Below, piece by piece: positions 51,859 through 60,879 of a stretch of DNA of 64,000 nt. The notes below the pieces were generated by a model that was not told where the DNA came from, searched no databases, and worked only from the letters and a program-made list of their open reading frames with translations. How positions within the stretch are numbered: position 1 is the stretch's first letter; each line of letters opens with the position of its first letter. The stretch lies in assembly GCF_014635865.1 (NCBI RefSeq), contig NZ_BMDQ01000001.1, positions 1,364,001-1,428,000 on the forward strand, in the 5' to 3' direction. Origin of the DNA: Winogradskyella haliclonae. Lineage in GTDB: Bacteria; Bacteroidota; Bacteroidia; Flavobacteriales; Flavobacteriaceae. Made by a program: the position numbers and the translations under genes.

Positions 51859-51903
51859 TTACGGTATTCCGTAGCAATCAATTTTGTACATTAGTTATGT
51901 TAG
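51859..51903 (+). promoter_or_regulatory. Palindromic operator and -7 box ahead of the 52046 gene
   Basis: TTACGGTATTCCGTAG at 51859-51874 is followed on the plus strand by 21 nt and TATGTTAG at 51896-51903, one base from TAnnTTTG. It points towards the gene at 52046, with a leader of about 135 nt. It also lies within the divergent upstream region of the lipoprotein-kinase operon, where it could act on both sides. Confidence 0.55.
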
Positions 51904-52045
51904 CAATGCATAACTAGAATTGATTATTAGTGGCAATTTCGTAATGACTTAATAAAAATCGTTAGTAAAGCTTTTGCATTCTTTTTGTATTCTTTTTGTA
52001 ATGAAAAAAATGCGTGTAAAGTTCTGATTATAATAACTGTGTGAA

Positions 52046-52744
52046 ATGGAATTTTTAAAACAACCAAAGGAAAGAATACTTAATCAAACACAAGATTTAA
52101 TGAGTCATGTATTTGAGAAAGCTAAGAATGACTCAAATGAAGTTACTCCAAACGGGATTTGTGTTTATTTAATGAAAGAGTTAAATGAAAAGATTAAAGA
52201 ACGGAATCTAACTAAATACTATAATGGTTATATATTGGATAATGAACTTGAAAGAACAAAACCAACTAAATATAATTTGGATGTTCTCAGTAATTATTTA
52301 GGCTTTGAAAACTTTGAAGAGTTTGTTGCAAGAGAAGAGAAAGAAAAGAAGAAGAGAAAATTAAGACGCAAATTATTTCTCTGTCGAATATTAAGTTTTG
52401 TTTTATTAATATCGTTGTTAGTATTTATTTTAAAATATTATAAAAAGAACTGTATGATATGGGTTGATGACCATTATGAAAAAATAAGGTGTTCTGGTTT
52501 GGATAATGAGAAGAAATTAGATGAAGTGGTTTTGAAAAAATTTAGGAAAATAGACGTATGCAAGGATTCAACATTTTTCAAAGATGGGGAGGCAATTATT
52601 CACTATACTAGACATAATAACATTGTTGATTTTTTTACTGATGATGGAGAGCATCCTATTTTCGATAATGTTTATACTGATCCAATAACTAGAACAATCA
52701 TTAATTCTAGGGTAAGACCTTGTGATAGTATTAATACTAATTAG
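52046..52744 (+). CDS. Single-pass membrane protein with cytoplasmic N-terminal domain, unknown
   Basis: The product has 232 residues: a charged helical N-terminus of about 110 residues (QPKERILNQTQDLMSHVFEK; NLDVLSNYLGFENFEEFVAR), one membrane helix at 113-130 (ILSFVLLISLLVFILKYY), and a C-terminal periplasmic part with NCMIWVDDHYEKIRCSGL. I recall similar proteins in Flavobacteriia but know no function. It is divergent from the proline-rich lipoprotein-kinase operon and has a palindromic promoter, so it may be a further part of that signalling unit. Confidence 0.7.
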   Translation: MEFLKQPKERILNQTQDLMSHVFEKAKNDSNEVTPNGICVYLMKELNEKIKERNLTKYYNGYILDNELERTKPTKYNLDVLSNYLGFENFEEFVAREEKEKKKRKLRRKLFLCRILSFVLLISLLVFILKYYKKNCMIWVDDHYEKIRCSGLDNEKKLDEVVLKKFRKIDVCKDSTFFKDGEAIIHYTRHNNIVDFFTDDGEHPIFDNVYTDPITRTIINSRVRPCDSINTN

Positions 52745-53154
52745 TAATTGTCCCATATTTCTTGGAAGGCCTATAAATAGTAGGGGATACTTTATGTATC
52801 ACATTTGTAGATTCAACAAAGTCATTACAATCGTGAGAACTATATTTTTTAATCTCATAATTTATTTTTAAATGTTGGACATTAGTTTTTGATAGCTATG
52901 TTCTAAGGTTTAAACACGCTACACTTATCTCACTTTTTTTATTTGCGAATTCTGAATGAAACTATTCTACCATCAGGTGTAAAATAAGGAGCACCACCTT
53001 TCAGTAGTTTTATTTGTGTAAGTTCGGTGTCATCTGTATTCATAATCCAAATTTCCTTGATAACGATTTTAACCGAGTTTTAGATAGTTTATTATACTAA
53101 TTATTATTTTATTAAATTTAATAACAGAAAAGTTTTAGAATTTTAAATAGAAAA
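52745..53154. other. 410-bp region with a decayed gene fragment only
   Basis: Apart from the PD40-like fragment at 52939-53079, nothing coding or structured was seen here. The DNA is AT-rich. Confidence 0.5.
52939..53079 (-). pseudogene. C-terminal fragment of a PD40/TolB-like beta-propeller protein
   Basis: A 46-codon minus-strand frame ends in TAA at 52939 and reads KEIWIMNTDDTELTQIKLLK followed by GGAPYFTPDGRIVSFRIRK. This is the last blade of a PD40 (WD40-like beta-propeller repeat) protein: IWIMNTDxTELTQ and PYFTPDGRIV are the usual signature. Nothing upstream continues it, so it is a remnant. Confidence 0.65.
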
Positions 53155-53586
53155 ATGAGCAAACAACATTCACACCCCAAAAGCATATATCATGACGCAT
53201 TAGCTGGCATAATGAAAATTACTTTAAGAGATGAAGATGCTTCTAATGAAGAAAAGCAATTTTTAGTGAATTTTGCAAAAAGGTTAAGTATAACTGATGA
53301 GGAATATGTAACAATCTCTAACACCTATACTTCACATGAGATTAAAGCACCTCATTTATATGAACAGAGGTTAGATGCTCTTTATGAAATTGTTAAAATA
53401 GTTTGTACAGAAGATACTTTGTCTCCTGAAAGCAAAGAAATTTGGTTAAAAAGGGTAGGAAAAGCTCTAGGATTTGACCCAAGCAATGTAAAGTATATAG
53501 TGGCCAAATCTCTTGATGTCTTTGCTGACAACATAAATGTAACTAAAGAGTATTTTATGGATGAGGTTAAAAATCTAAATCAGTAG
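53155..53586 (+). CDS. TerB-like helical protein, paralogue of 47151 and 55292
   Basis: The product has 143 residues, all helical. It shares IMKITLRDEDASNEEK, a central QRLDALYEIVKIV and the ending FDPSNVKYIVAKSLDVF with the 55292 protein (there IMKITLREGNSSIDEK and SINIKYIVLKSLDLF). It lacks a signal peptide. It converges with the small lipoprotein gene at 53596. The function is inferred only from the TerB-like pattern of acidic helices. Confidence 0.7.
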   Translation: MSKQHSHPKSIYHDALAGIMKITLRDEDASNEEKQFLVNFAKRLSITDEEYVTISNTYTSHEIKAPHLYEQRLDALYEIVKIVCTEDTLSPESKEIWLKRVGKALGFDPSNVKYIVAKSLDVFADNINVTKEYFMDEVKNLNQ

Positions 53587-53595
53587 ACATTATCC

Positions 53596-54030
53596 TTAAA
53601 AAGGATTATATTGACTTAAATTCAGTTCCCAACCCTTTCTTTGATATATAGCTACCAAGATAGTCTTCCAACTTTCTTTGTGTGTTTGAAATTGTTCCTC
53701 TGATAAATATTTAGAAACATCTTTATTTAGTTTCCTTATTAGCTTAGGAAATTCTCTTTGTAATTCTGTATCGCTTAACTTGTTGTTTTCCAGTTGTTTC
53801 ATTTTAAGACTATAATACTTAACAATAATACTATAATTATCACGTGCTTCGTCTTTAAGCCCCATTTCACTCATACGATTTTCATACCAAATATGTTGAA
53901 CTTCTTTGTCACCAGATATAAATTCTTCAACAGAATATTTTGATGTAATGGTTTTTTTTGTTTCTGATTTGTTATTTGAGCAAGCTATAATGGAAATTGA
54001 ACAAAGAATAGCTAAAGTTATTTTTTTCAT
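53596..54030 (-). CDS. Small lipoprotein, unknown
   Basis: The product has 144 residues with a lipobox (LCSISIIAC, Cys at 17) followed by a helical, charged mature part (EFISGDKEVQHIWYENRMSE; LQREFPKLIRKLNKDV). No family was recognised. It is encoded 42 bp after the HtrA-like protease gene on the same strand, so the two may be co-expressed. Confidence 0.65.
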   Translation of the reverse strand: MKKITLAILCSISIIACSNNKSETKKTITSKYSVEEFISGDKEVQHIWYENRMSEMGLKDEARDNYSIIVKYYSLKMKQLENNKLSDTELQREFPKLIRKLNKDVSKYLSEEQFQTHKESWKTILVAIYQRKGWELNLSQYNPF

Positions 54031-54072
54031 AATAAAGGATTTTCTTTTTTCTATAGAATTATGAGATTGAAT

Positions 54073-55098
54073 TTAAGGACTATATTCCAAAGTCAATAAT
54101 TTACCTGCTCTTAATACGGTTATATTAAATTTAGGTTTATCTCCAATTGATTTGGCAAAATCAGCTAATTTCAACAGTGCTTCGTCTGAGAGTTCAAACC
54201 TAATGCTATTGAATGCAAGTATAATATCTCCACCAGCAATAAACTTTTGGTTTCCAATTGAAATTTCAGTATCACCACCTTTGACACCCATTTTATCAAA
54301 AATCGAGGATGATGCCACTCTTTGAACTAACAAGCCATATTTCTGTGGTAGATTAAAAATTTTGGCTTCTTTATCTTTTAGCGTATGAAATTCTGCTCCA
54401 AACCATGGCATCTTATTATTTAAGAGCAACTTTGCCGCTAAGTTTGAACTTGTAGCGAACCCAATGCCATCAGACCCGCCAGATTTTGTCTTTATATGAC
54501 TTACAATTCCTATGACTTCTCCTTTTAAATTAAACATAGGCCCACCAGAGTTTCCTTGATTTATGGCAGCATCAGTTTGAATAAAATCTGTAGTTGTAAA
54601 AGGATTTTCCCCTAAGCTTTCTTTTTTAAATGCACTAATATAACCTGATGACATTGAAAACCCAACACCAAGAGGAACGCCTACTACAAAAACCTGATTT
54701 CCAATTTTCATACTACCTGAATCACCAAAGCTGACAGTAACAGCATTAATTTTGGGTATAAACAATTCAATTAAAGCTATATCAGCAGCTTCATAAGAAG
54801 TCACAACTTTTGCAGGTATGGTTTCGCCATCAGAGAACTGAACTATTAATTTTTCAGGTACTTTTACAACATGTGCCGCTGTGACTACTAGCTTATTAGT
54901 AATCATAAAACCTGAGCCTAATCCATTTTTTGTAGACACTACAGTCTTATTGTCGTTAGTCGTAGTTAATGTTTCTTCTTGGGTAAATATGGCAACTACT
55001 GCTGGGCTTACCTTATTGTAAACCTCAGATAAATCTTGAGAATTTACAGTAGTCATACAAATGGTGACGAGTAAAAGAGTAAAGAGAATAGTCTTCAT
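54073..55098 (-). CDS. HtrA/DegP-like periplasmic serine protease
   Basis: The product has 341 residues with a signal peptide (1-20) and a trypsin-like domain whose triad is His76 (VVTAAHVVKV), Asp106 (AADIALIEL) and Ser184 (QGNSGGPMF). A PDZ-like domain follows at about 235-335 (LLVQRVASSSIFDKMGVKGG and IILAFNSIRF). It is shorter than DegP, with one PDZ domain as in DegS. It would degrade or sense misfolded proteins in the periplasm. Confidence 0.9.
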   Translation of the reverse strand: MKTILFTLLLVTICMTTVNSQDLSEVYNKVSPAVVAIFTQEETLTTTNDNKTVVSTKNGLGSGFMITNKLVVTAAHVVKVPEKLIVQFSDGETIPAKVVTSYEAADIALIELFIPKINAVTVSFGDSGSMKIGNQVFVVGVPLGVGFSMSSGYISAFKKESLGENPFTTTDFIQTDAAINQGNSGGPMFNLKGEVIGIVSHIKTKSGGSDGIGFATSSNLAAKLLLNNKMPWFGAEFHTLKDKEAKIFNLPQKYGLLVQRVASSSIFDKMGVKGGDTEISIGNQKFIAGGDIILAFNSIRFELSDEALLKLADFAKSIGDKPKFNITVLRAGKLLTLEYSP

Positions 55099-55291
55099 TT
55101 ATAATGAGTTTAAAATGGTTGGAAATTATAAATTCAAAGTACTAATTAGATTTCAATTGCTAACAACAAATTAGGTAATAAATGTAATTTTAATCTAATT
55201 TGGTTTTGTACTCACCTCAAATAAATTATCTTTCCAATAGAATTTTTATATTAAAGGTAATTTCATTAATTAATGAAAATTTGATATAGCT

Positions 55292-55705
55292 ATGAGTGAA
55301 ACTAGTAAATATTTTGCCGCCTTTGCTTCAATTATGAAGATTACCCTTCGAGAAGGTAATTCATCAATAGATGAAAAAAGAATTTTACAAGAATTTGGTA
55401 AAAAACTGGGGATTTCTTCTTCTGAGTACTTCGAATTATTAGACTCTTATGACAGTTTTGATATTACCCCAGTAACAACTAGAAATGAACGATTAAAAGC
55501 ATTTTACCAAATTATTAATGTCATCTTTACCAATGATTATCAAAATACAAACAAAAATGAATGGCTTGAGCGCATTGGCGTTGCCATTGGCTTTAGTTCT
55601 ATTAACATAAAATATATTGTGTTAAAATCATTGGATTTATTTAAGTCCAATGAACCGTTAACTGAGTCTATTTATATTGACGAGATTAACAATATGAATA
55701 AATAA
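55292..55705 (+). CDS. TerB-like helical protein, paralogue of 53155
   Basis: The product has 137 residues, helical, close to the 53155 product by shared motifs at the start (IMKITLRE), middle (ERLKAFYQIINVIF) and end (IKYIVLKSLDLF). It has no signal peptide. It lies opposite the HtrA-like protease gene and converges with the barrel gene at 55719. Confidence 0.7.
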   Translation: MSETSKYFAAFASIMKITLREGNSSIDEKRILQEFGKKLGISSSEYFELLDSYDSFDITPVTTRNERLKAFYQIINVIFTNDYQNTNKNEWLERIGVAIGFSSINIKYIVLKSLDLFKSNEPLTESIYIDEINNMNK

Positions 55706-55718
55706 GAGCTTAAGGATT

Positions 55719-56834
55719 TTAAAATGCCTCATTTATTCCAAAGTAAATTCCCGAATTACCCTGTACGCCTTGGCCGTAATCAAATCGTAACCAGGTGTCT
55801 TTATCCTTAAAAATTTTGAATCTGACTCCTAAACCGAGGCTAGACTTTATGTTTTTTATATTAAAAAAATCCTCAGGTTTCTCTGCTACTTCCCCAGCTA
55901 AAGCAAATGCATTGATAGTCCATCTAGGCTTAAATCTCCATCTGTATTCTGTTTGAGAGACGTACATATTTTTATCTAAAAAACGTCCAAAGAAGTAACC
56001 TCTTGCTCTATTTCCACCACCATAACTAGCCAAAGCCTGAAATGGTACATCTCCAAAATTACTCTCAGAATACAACTGAAAGGCTAGCAAACTTTTTTTT
56101 CCAACGGGTAAATACTCTCGTAAATCTAAAATAAATTTATTGAATTGATTACTAGAGCCCAAAATCTTACTCGCAAACTGAGCCTTTGCTTGATAATAGT
56201 AGCCTTTATTTGGTGAACCTGTATTATCTCTTGTGTCGTAATTAAATACAGCCCCTAAACCTACGATAATAGCACTATTACTTCCTGTAATACTACCCGT
56301 ATCTAACAAACCATTTGATTCAACCTCAGTAACCTCGTGATTCTTGTAGGTAAACTGAAAACCAAAATTTAAATTTGAAGGCAGACGCTTTAAGAAAGCT
56401 ATATTTAGAGCATGAGTCGTTTGGTTATACACTTCCTCATTAGCATCTGGTGTATTGTTCCCTATACCCCAAAACAAATTAGGATACACTTCGAGTAAAT
56501 AGTGAGCATCAATAAAATAATCTCCAGAACCCAAATAAACTTGTGGCGTTACCTCCAGTATTATTTGCTCATTCAAGGTGTAGATACCGCTAAAAAGAAT
56601 ATTAGAAAGTCTATTTTTATACCGATTCTTTTCGCTTAGGAAAAATAATTGCCCTCCTCCACCAAAACCAAAATCGGTTTCTGGAGTGTAAAAAGCAATT
56701 GGAATGGCTATTAACTGATAGTTTTTGTTCGAAGCTATGGTGTCTGTTTTTATAACATTGTTTTCATCTTTTCTCTGACCAAAAAGCGAAAGTGAAACAC
56801 TAAAGAGCAATATGTGTAATAGTCTAATTCTCAT
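55719..56834 (-). CDS. BamA/TamA-like outer-membrane beta-barrel protein
   Basis: The product has 371 residues: a signal peptide (LLHILLFSVSLSLFGQ) and then only barrel strands, with no POTRA domains. PETDFGFGGGGQLFFL, NYDTRDNTGSPNKGYYYQA and LASYGGGNRARGYFFGRFLD are typical of the surface-antigen D15 family, and GYFFGRF matches the conserved (V/I)RGF-type loop of the barrel. It ends in Phe, the usual recognition residue for the Bam machinery. Its start codon touches the stop of the next barrel gene upstream. Confidence 0.85.
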   Translation of the reverse strand: MRIRLLHILLFSVSLSLFGQRKDENNVIKTDTIASNKNYQLIAIPIAFYTPETDFGFGGGGQLFFLSEKNRYKNRLSNILFSGIYTLNEQIILEVTPQVYLGSGDYFIDAHYLLEVYPNLFWGIGNNTPDANEEVYNQTTHALNIAFLKRLPSNLNFGFQFTYKNHEVTEVESNGLLDTGSITGSNSAIIVGLGAVFNYDTRDNTGSPNKGYYYQAKAQFASKILGSSNQFNKFILDLREYLPVGKKSLLAFQLYSESNFGDVPFQALASYGGGNRARGYFFGRFLDKNMYVSQTEYRWRFKPRWTINAFALAGEVAEKPEDFFNIKNIKSSLGLGVRFKIFKDKDTWLRFDYGQGVQGNSGIYFGINEAF

Positions 56835-57491
56835 TTAAAAAAAGAAATCATCTAATAAAATATTAAACCCAAATGATAACGATATATCGTTAGAACTTAT
56901 ACTGTAATTCGTTTTCACGTTAGAAGGTATTGATTCTTGTTCAACATCTAACCAAAATAAATTCACATTAATGCCTAAATCGAAAGCAACATTATCTGTT
57001 ATAGTATAAGAATAACCCAGACTAAATATGGAACCTAAACCACTGCCTTCAGAAAATTCATTGACAGTCATTAAATTTTGGGTGAAATCAACCTCATTAC
57101 TATATCTAGTATATCCAACAGCTGCAGTTATAAATAACCCTCCAGTTTTATTGACATTGAAATAGTAGTTAGAAAATGGCCCTATAAAAAGAGTTTCTGT
57201 TTGTTGGTCTACATTACCACTCGTATTAATTCTATTAATCTGTAAGCGCCCACCAACTAAAAATCTATCCTTTAAAAATTTACCACTCTGTATATTAATA
57301 CCGTAGTTATTTGTTGAGGTTTCTTGATCTAGAGAATTTATTCTAATAGTTGTAGAACTAATAGATCCTGATAAACCGGTAAACCATCTTCCTTTTCTAA
57401 ATGCAATCGAATTGGAGTCAGCAATTTGGGAGTTTGCGTAAACGCATACTAGAGTTGTTAATATTAAAAGAGAGGATTTTACAAACTTCAT
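56835..57491 (-). CDS. Outer-membrane beta-barrel protein, OmpA/OmpX-like
   Basis: The product has 218 residues: a signal peptide (LLILTTLVCVYANS) and alternating strands (TLFIGPFSNYYFNVNKTGGL; ISLSFGFNILLDDFFF) ending in Phe. This is a small eight-stranded type barrel of unknown function. It precedes the larger barrel gene without any gap, so the two are coupled. Confidence 0.82.
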   Translation of the reverse strand: MKFVKSSLLILTTLVCVYANSQIADSNSIAFRKGRWFTGLSGSISSTTIRINSLDQETSTNNYGINIQSGKFLKDRFLVGGRLQINRINTSGNVDQQTETLFIGPFSNYYFNVNKTGGLFITAAVGYTRYSNEVDFTQNLMTVNEFSEGSGLGSIFSLGYSYTITDNVAFDLGINVNLFWLDVEQESIPSNVKTNYSISSNDISLSFGFNILLDDFFF

Positions 57492-57585
57492 TAAATAAAA
57501 GCTATTGGAATATTTTAAACAAAAAATAACACACCTTAAAAATAGAGAAATTGTTATATTTACAGCCGAATTATAACAAAAAATA

Positions 57586-58236
57586 ATGCTAAGATTTAGC
57601 CTTTTTTTACTCTTAATTTTATCAGTATCATGCTCACCAAAATTATCATCCAGTTTTGTAAATGATAATTATCAAAATAGAGAATACAAAAGAATAGCAA
57701 TCATTGGTGTAAATGATAGACTGACTTCTAGATTAGCTTTTGAGAAAGAGGCTGTTTCTCTTTATAAAGAAAATGGTATTAATGCCGTAATGGGTATTGA
57801 TATGTTTCCACAAAATATGAGCCAGGCCGAACAAGAACCTGAAAACCTTATTAAGATTATAAAAGAAAATAATCTTGATGGAATAATTACGATAAGCCTT
57901 GTAGATGTTAAAGATGAACATCGTTATCGTGAAGGTAATATACGTTCTGTTCCTGTCGGATATTACAGAGTAGGTAGGCATATTTATAGAAGGTATGTTA
58001 CTTTGAGAGAGTCAGGTTATTACGAGCAAACCAAATCTTATGTTATAGAAGCCGTATTGTATGACTTAAAGGGAGAACTAACAGAAAACCAAGACACATG
58101 GGCATGGACTGGTGAATCTGCTTTAATTGACCCAAGCTCTTTAGAATCTGCAGCAAATACTTTTTGCAAAAAATTAGTCAACCATACTATAAAAGAGGGT
58201 ATTATAAAAGCAAGCTTTAAAAATCATGAAAATTAA
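57586..58236 (+). CDS. Lipoprotein, first of a paralogous pair
   Basis: The product has 216 residues with a lipobox (LLILSVSC, Cys at 16). The core is a Rossmann-like pattern: KRIAIIGVNDRLTSRLAFEK, then MFPQNMSQAEQEPENLIKII and LDGIITISLVD. The second half contains TKSYVIEAVLYDLKGEL. Its paralogue starts 11 bp before its stop. The function is unknown; secreted or outer-membrane anchoring is predicted. Confidence 0.75.
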   Translation: MLRFSLFLLLILSVSCSPKLSSSFVNDNYQNREYKRIAIIGVNDRLTSRLAFEKEAVSLYKENGINAVMGIDMFPQNMSQAEQEPENLIKIIKENNLDGIITISLVDVKDEHRYREGNIRSVPVGYYRVGRHIYRRYVTLRESGYYEQTKSYVIEAVLYDLKGELTENQDTWAWTGESALIDPSSLESAANTFCKKLVNHTIKEGIIKASFKNHEN

Positions 58237-58903
58237 AAATATTTTACTTCTAATTCTATCCGTAATTCTTTTTAATAATTGCGCATCCGTAAAATTAGCC
58301 GAAACTAGTTTTACTATCGATGAGCATACATTAAAAGGAAAAAAAATACTTGTAATTGCTAAGTCCGAAGACTTAAAAGTTAGAAAAGCATATGAAAACG
58401 AATTAGTACATAAATTGAGTAAAGAAGGTTTTGAAGCTGTTGCAGCATATGAACTTTTCCCAAACCTAAAAGAAAATCGGAATACTGACGCTGAAGAGGT
58501 TAAAAAGATAGTAAACTTGTTTAAATCGAAAGGTGTTGAAAGTATTCTTGTAACCTCTTTGAGAAGTAAAAAAACATTAAAGCCTGAACCAGTCATTAAT
58601 TCTGAAACTTCTTCGAGTAACATTAAAGGTAAATATGGTTTTTCTTTTGTAGACTATTACAATATAAACTCTATAGAATACTTATCAAGTTCTCTCAGAC
58701 CTGTAGACAGAAATTCTGAACCAGAAATATATGAATCTTTTCTTGAGTCTACAGTTTATACTTTAGAAGCTGTAGTTTATGATTTATCCTTACCAAAGAC
58801 CAGCCAACTCGCTGGAGTTTATGAGGTTGAAGCTATAGATCCAAAATCTGCAAAACAAGTTTTAGAAAGATTTACGACTATTGTTGCAAAACAGATAAAA
58901 TAG
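58226..58903 (+). CDS. Lipoprotein, second of a paralogous pair
   Basis: The product has 225 residues with a lipobox (LFNNC, Cys at 19). It shares the layout of its neighbour: KKILVIAKSEDLKVRKAYEN, ELFPNLKENRNTDAEEVKKI, VESILVTSLRS and YTLEAVVYDLSL. It overlaps the first gene by 11 bp, so they are translationally coupled and perhaps form a complex. It converges with the 39-aa gene downstream of the SLC13 transporter gene. Confidence 0.75.
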   Translation: MKIKNILLLILSVILFNNCASVKLAETSFTIDEHTLKGKKILVIAKSEDLKVRKAYENELVHKLSKEGFEAVAAYELFPNLKENRNTDAEEVKKIVNLFKSKGVESILVTSLRSKKTLKPEPVINSETSSSNIKGKYGFSFVDYYNINSIEYLSSSLRPVDRNSEPEIYESFLESTVYTLEAVVYDLSLPKTSQLAGVYEVEAIDPKSAKQVLERFTTIVAKQIK

Positions 58904-58905
58904 GT

Positions 58906-59025
58906 TTAAGGTTTCTTCATTTCTGAAAATTCCCTTTTTACCTTAATATAACCATAAGTTCCAATGGATATTAAAGGAGACACAAGTAAAACTAATTTTA
59001 GACAACTAATAAATACTAAATCCAT
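58906..59025 (-). CDS. Possible 39-aa single-helix membrane protein
   Basis: From ATG 59025 the frame reads MDLVFISCLKLVLLVSPLIS, then a short hydrophobic turn and KVKREFSEMKKP before the TAA. It lies 15 bp after the SLC13 transporter stop, on the same strand, which fits a co-transcribed small membrane protein. No homologue is known to me. Confidence 0.45.
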   Translation of the reverse strand: MDLVFISCLKLVLLVSPLISIGTYGYIKVKREFSEMKKP

Positions 59026-59040
59026 TGTGGTTTTTTTAAA

Positions 59041-60879
59041 TTAAAACGGCCATATTACAGGTACTATAATCATTGATATTATTAAAAATAAAATTAGTAA
59101 AGGTGTCCCAACTTTTAAATAATCTGTAAACTTATAATCACCTGCTGCCATAACCATAGCATTAGTTGTAGTACCTACAGGCGTTAAAAAAGCCGTGGAA
59201 GCACTTATAGCAACTACAATCATAAATGGTTCTGGAGATATCCCTAATGAACTTGCTGCCAATATGGCTATTGGAGCCATTAATACAGCAGTTGCTGAAT
59301 TGTTTATGGCTTGGCTAAATCCTGAGGTTAATAGAAATACCCCTGCTAATAATGCAATTGGATGAATGTTTCCTAAGCTTGAAACAAGTCCATTAGCCGC
59401 TATATCTGCGATACCGGTTTTCTGTAAAGCAATACCCATAGGTATCATGGCAGCAATCATAATAACGCTTATCCAACTTATTCCTTTATACGCTTTTGCC
59501 ATGGGAACGCAACCGGTAATTAACATAATTCCTGCGCAAAGCATTGCTGCCATAGCTCCTGGTAGAACTTTAAAAACCAGAAGCAGAATCATTAGTATTA
59601 AAGTGCCTAAGGCTAGGTAAGATTTATAAGTTAATTTATCCAAACTTTTAATTAAACTTTCAGGGCTACCAGAAATCACAAGGTTCTTATAGGTATTTTT
59701 AAGGGCTTCTATCTTTTCCCAAGTTCCCCTAATAATGAAGGCATCACCAGCTTTTACCGCCACGTTTTTATCAGTTAATGGCTTGTTATTTCTAGAGGCT
59801 GATAGCAGTTGTATACCAGCCTGTTCAATATAATACCCCATCGGTAAATTATGGCCTAGAAATAATGATTTTGGTGTTACAATCATTTCTGCCATACCAA
59901 CTTCCTGATTTAAAAGTTCTTCCTTTAATTCTTCTTGATTACTTTCAAATGGAAGAATGCCCAAATGAAACCGTAAAATAAACTTATCTATATTCTCAGT
60001 TTCACCTTTCACCGTAATAATATCATGATAACGCAGTTCAGTAAGTTTATCTGGAAATTCAACAAAAGATTTAATTCCTTTAATTGGCTTTGGGTGTCTT
60101 CTTTTTAATCTAACTATTGAAATATTATAATCCCTTTCAAAATCCCATTGCCCTATAGTAGTTCCTATAAGAGAAGACATTGATCGTATACGTAATCTAT
60201 ATAAATTGTCTCCTATAGCATAGTTTTTTATCCATTCATGCAATTCCGAATCAATACTCAAAGGTTGATTTTCACTTTTCTTTGAGGGCAAAAGTTTATA
60301 GCCTATAAATCTGAAATATAATAAAGCAATTAGCAATAATGGTACTCCTATGAGCGCAAATTCGAAGAAGGAAAAAGGCTCCAATCCAGCTTCTTGTAAT
60401 GCATTACTTGCGATAATATTTGGGGGTGTTCCCGTTAAAGTCAATAAGCCTCCTGTATTAGAACCAAAGGCAACTGGCATCAATAATTTTGATGGCAATG
60501 TTCCTATAGTATATGCCGATGATACCGTAACCGGAAGTAGTGTTGCAACAGTACCTGTATTACTCACAAAACCTGATAATACTCCAGAACCAAGCGTAAC
60601 TAAAACTAGGAGCTTTGGAACACTTTTGCCTGCCCATTGAACAAATTTTTGACCCGCTAACGCTGTCCAACCAGTCAAGGACAGTCCTTCACCAATTATA
60701 AATAAAGAAGCAATCATTATTACTGTTGGATTACTAAATCCACTTAATGCCTCGTCAACTGTGATAATTCCAAATAAGAAAAGGCTCATCATTGACAATA
60801 GGGCAACAATGTCAGGAGAGAATTTTCCCCAGATAAATAAAACAATTGTTACCATCAAAATAATAATCGTTATGGTCAT
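59041..60879 (-). CDS. SLC13/CitM family transporter with central TrkA-C domains
   Basis: The product has 612 residues: about twelve membrane helices split around a central soluble region (about 205-395) that holds two TrkA-C-like domains, such as LRYHDIITVKGETENIDKF and VAVKAGDAFIIRGTWEKIEA. The family signature is seen in FSQAINNSATAVLMAP. The layout is that of sodium-coupled divalent anion transporters in bacteria (sulfate, dicarboxylate or others); the substrate cannot be read. It overlaps the ResB-CcsA gene by 4 bp. Confidence 0.88.
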   Translation of the reverse strand: MTITIIILMVTIVLFIWGKFSPDIVALLSMMSLFLFGIITVDEALSGFSNPTVIMIASLFIIGEGLSLTGWTALAGQKFVQWAGKSVPKLLVLVTLGSGVLSGFVSNTGTVATLLPVTVSSAYTIGTLPSKLLMPVAFGSNTGGLLTLTGTPPNIIASNALQEAGLEPFSFFEFALIGVPLLLIALLYFRFIGYKLLPSKKSENQPLSIDSELHEWIKNYAIGDNLYRLRIRSMSSLIGTTIGQWDFERDYNISIVRLKRRHPKPIKGIKSFVEFPDKLTELRYHDIITVKGETENIDKFILRFHLGILPFESNQEELKEELLNQEVGMAEMIVTPKSLFLGHNLPMGYYIEQAGIQLLSASRNNKPLTDKNVAVKAGDAFIIRGTWEKIEALKNTYKNLVISGSPESLIKSLDKLTYKSYLALGTLILMILLLVFKVLPGAMAAMLCAGIMLITGCVPMAKAYKGISWISVIMIAAMIPMGIALQKTGIADIAANGLVSSLGNIHPIALLAGVFLLTSGFSQAINNSATAVLMAPIAILAASSLGISPEPFMIVVAISASTAFLTPVGTTTNAMVMAAGDYKFTDYLKVGTPLLILFLIISMIIVPVIWPF

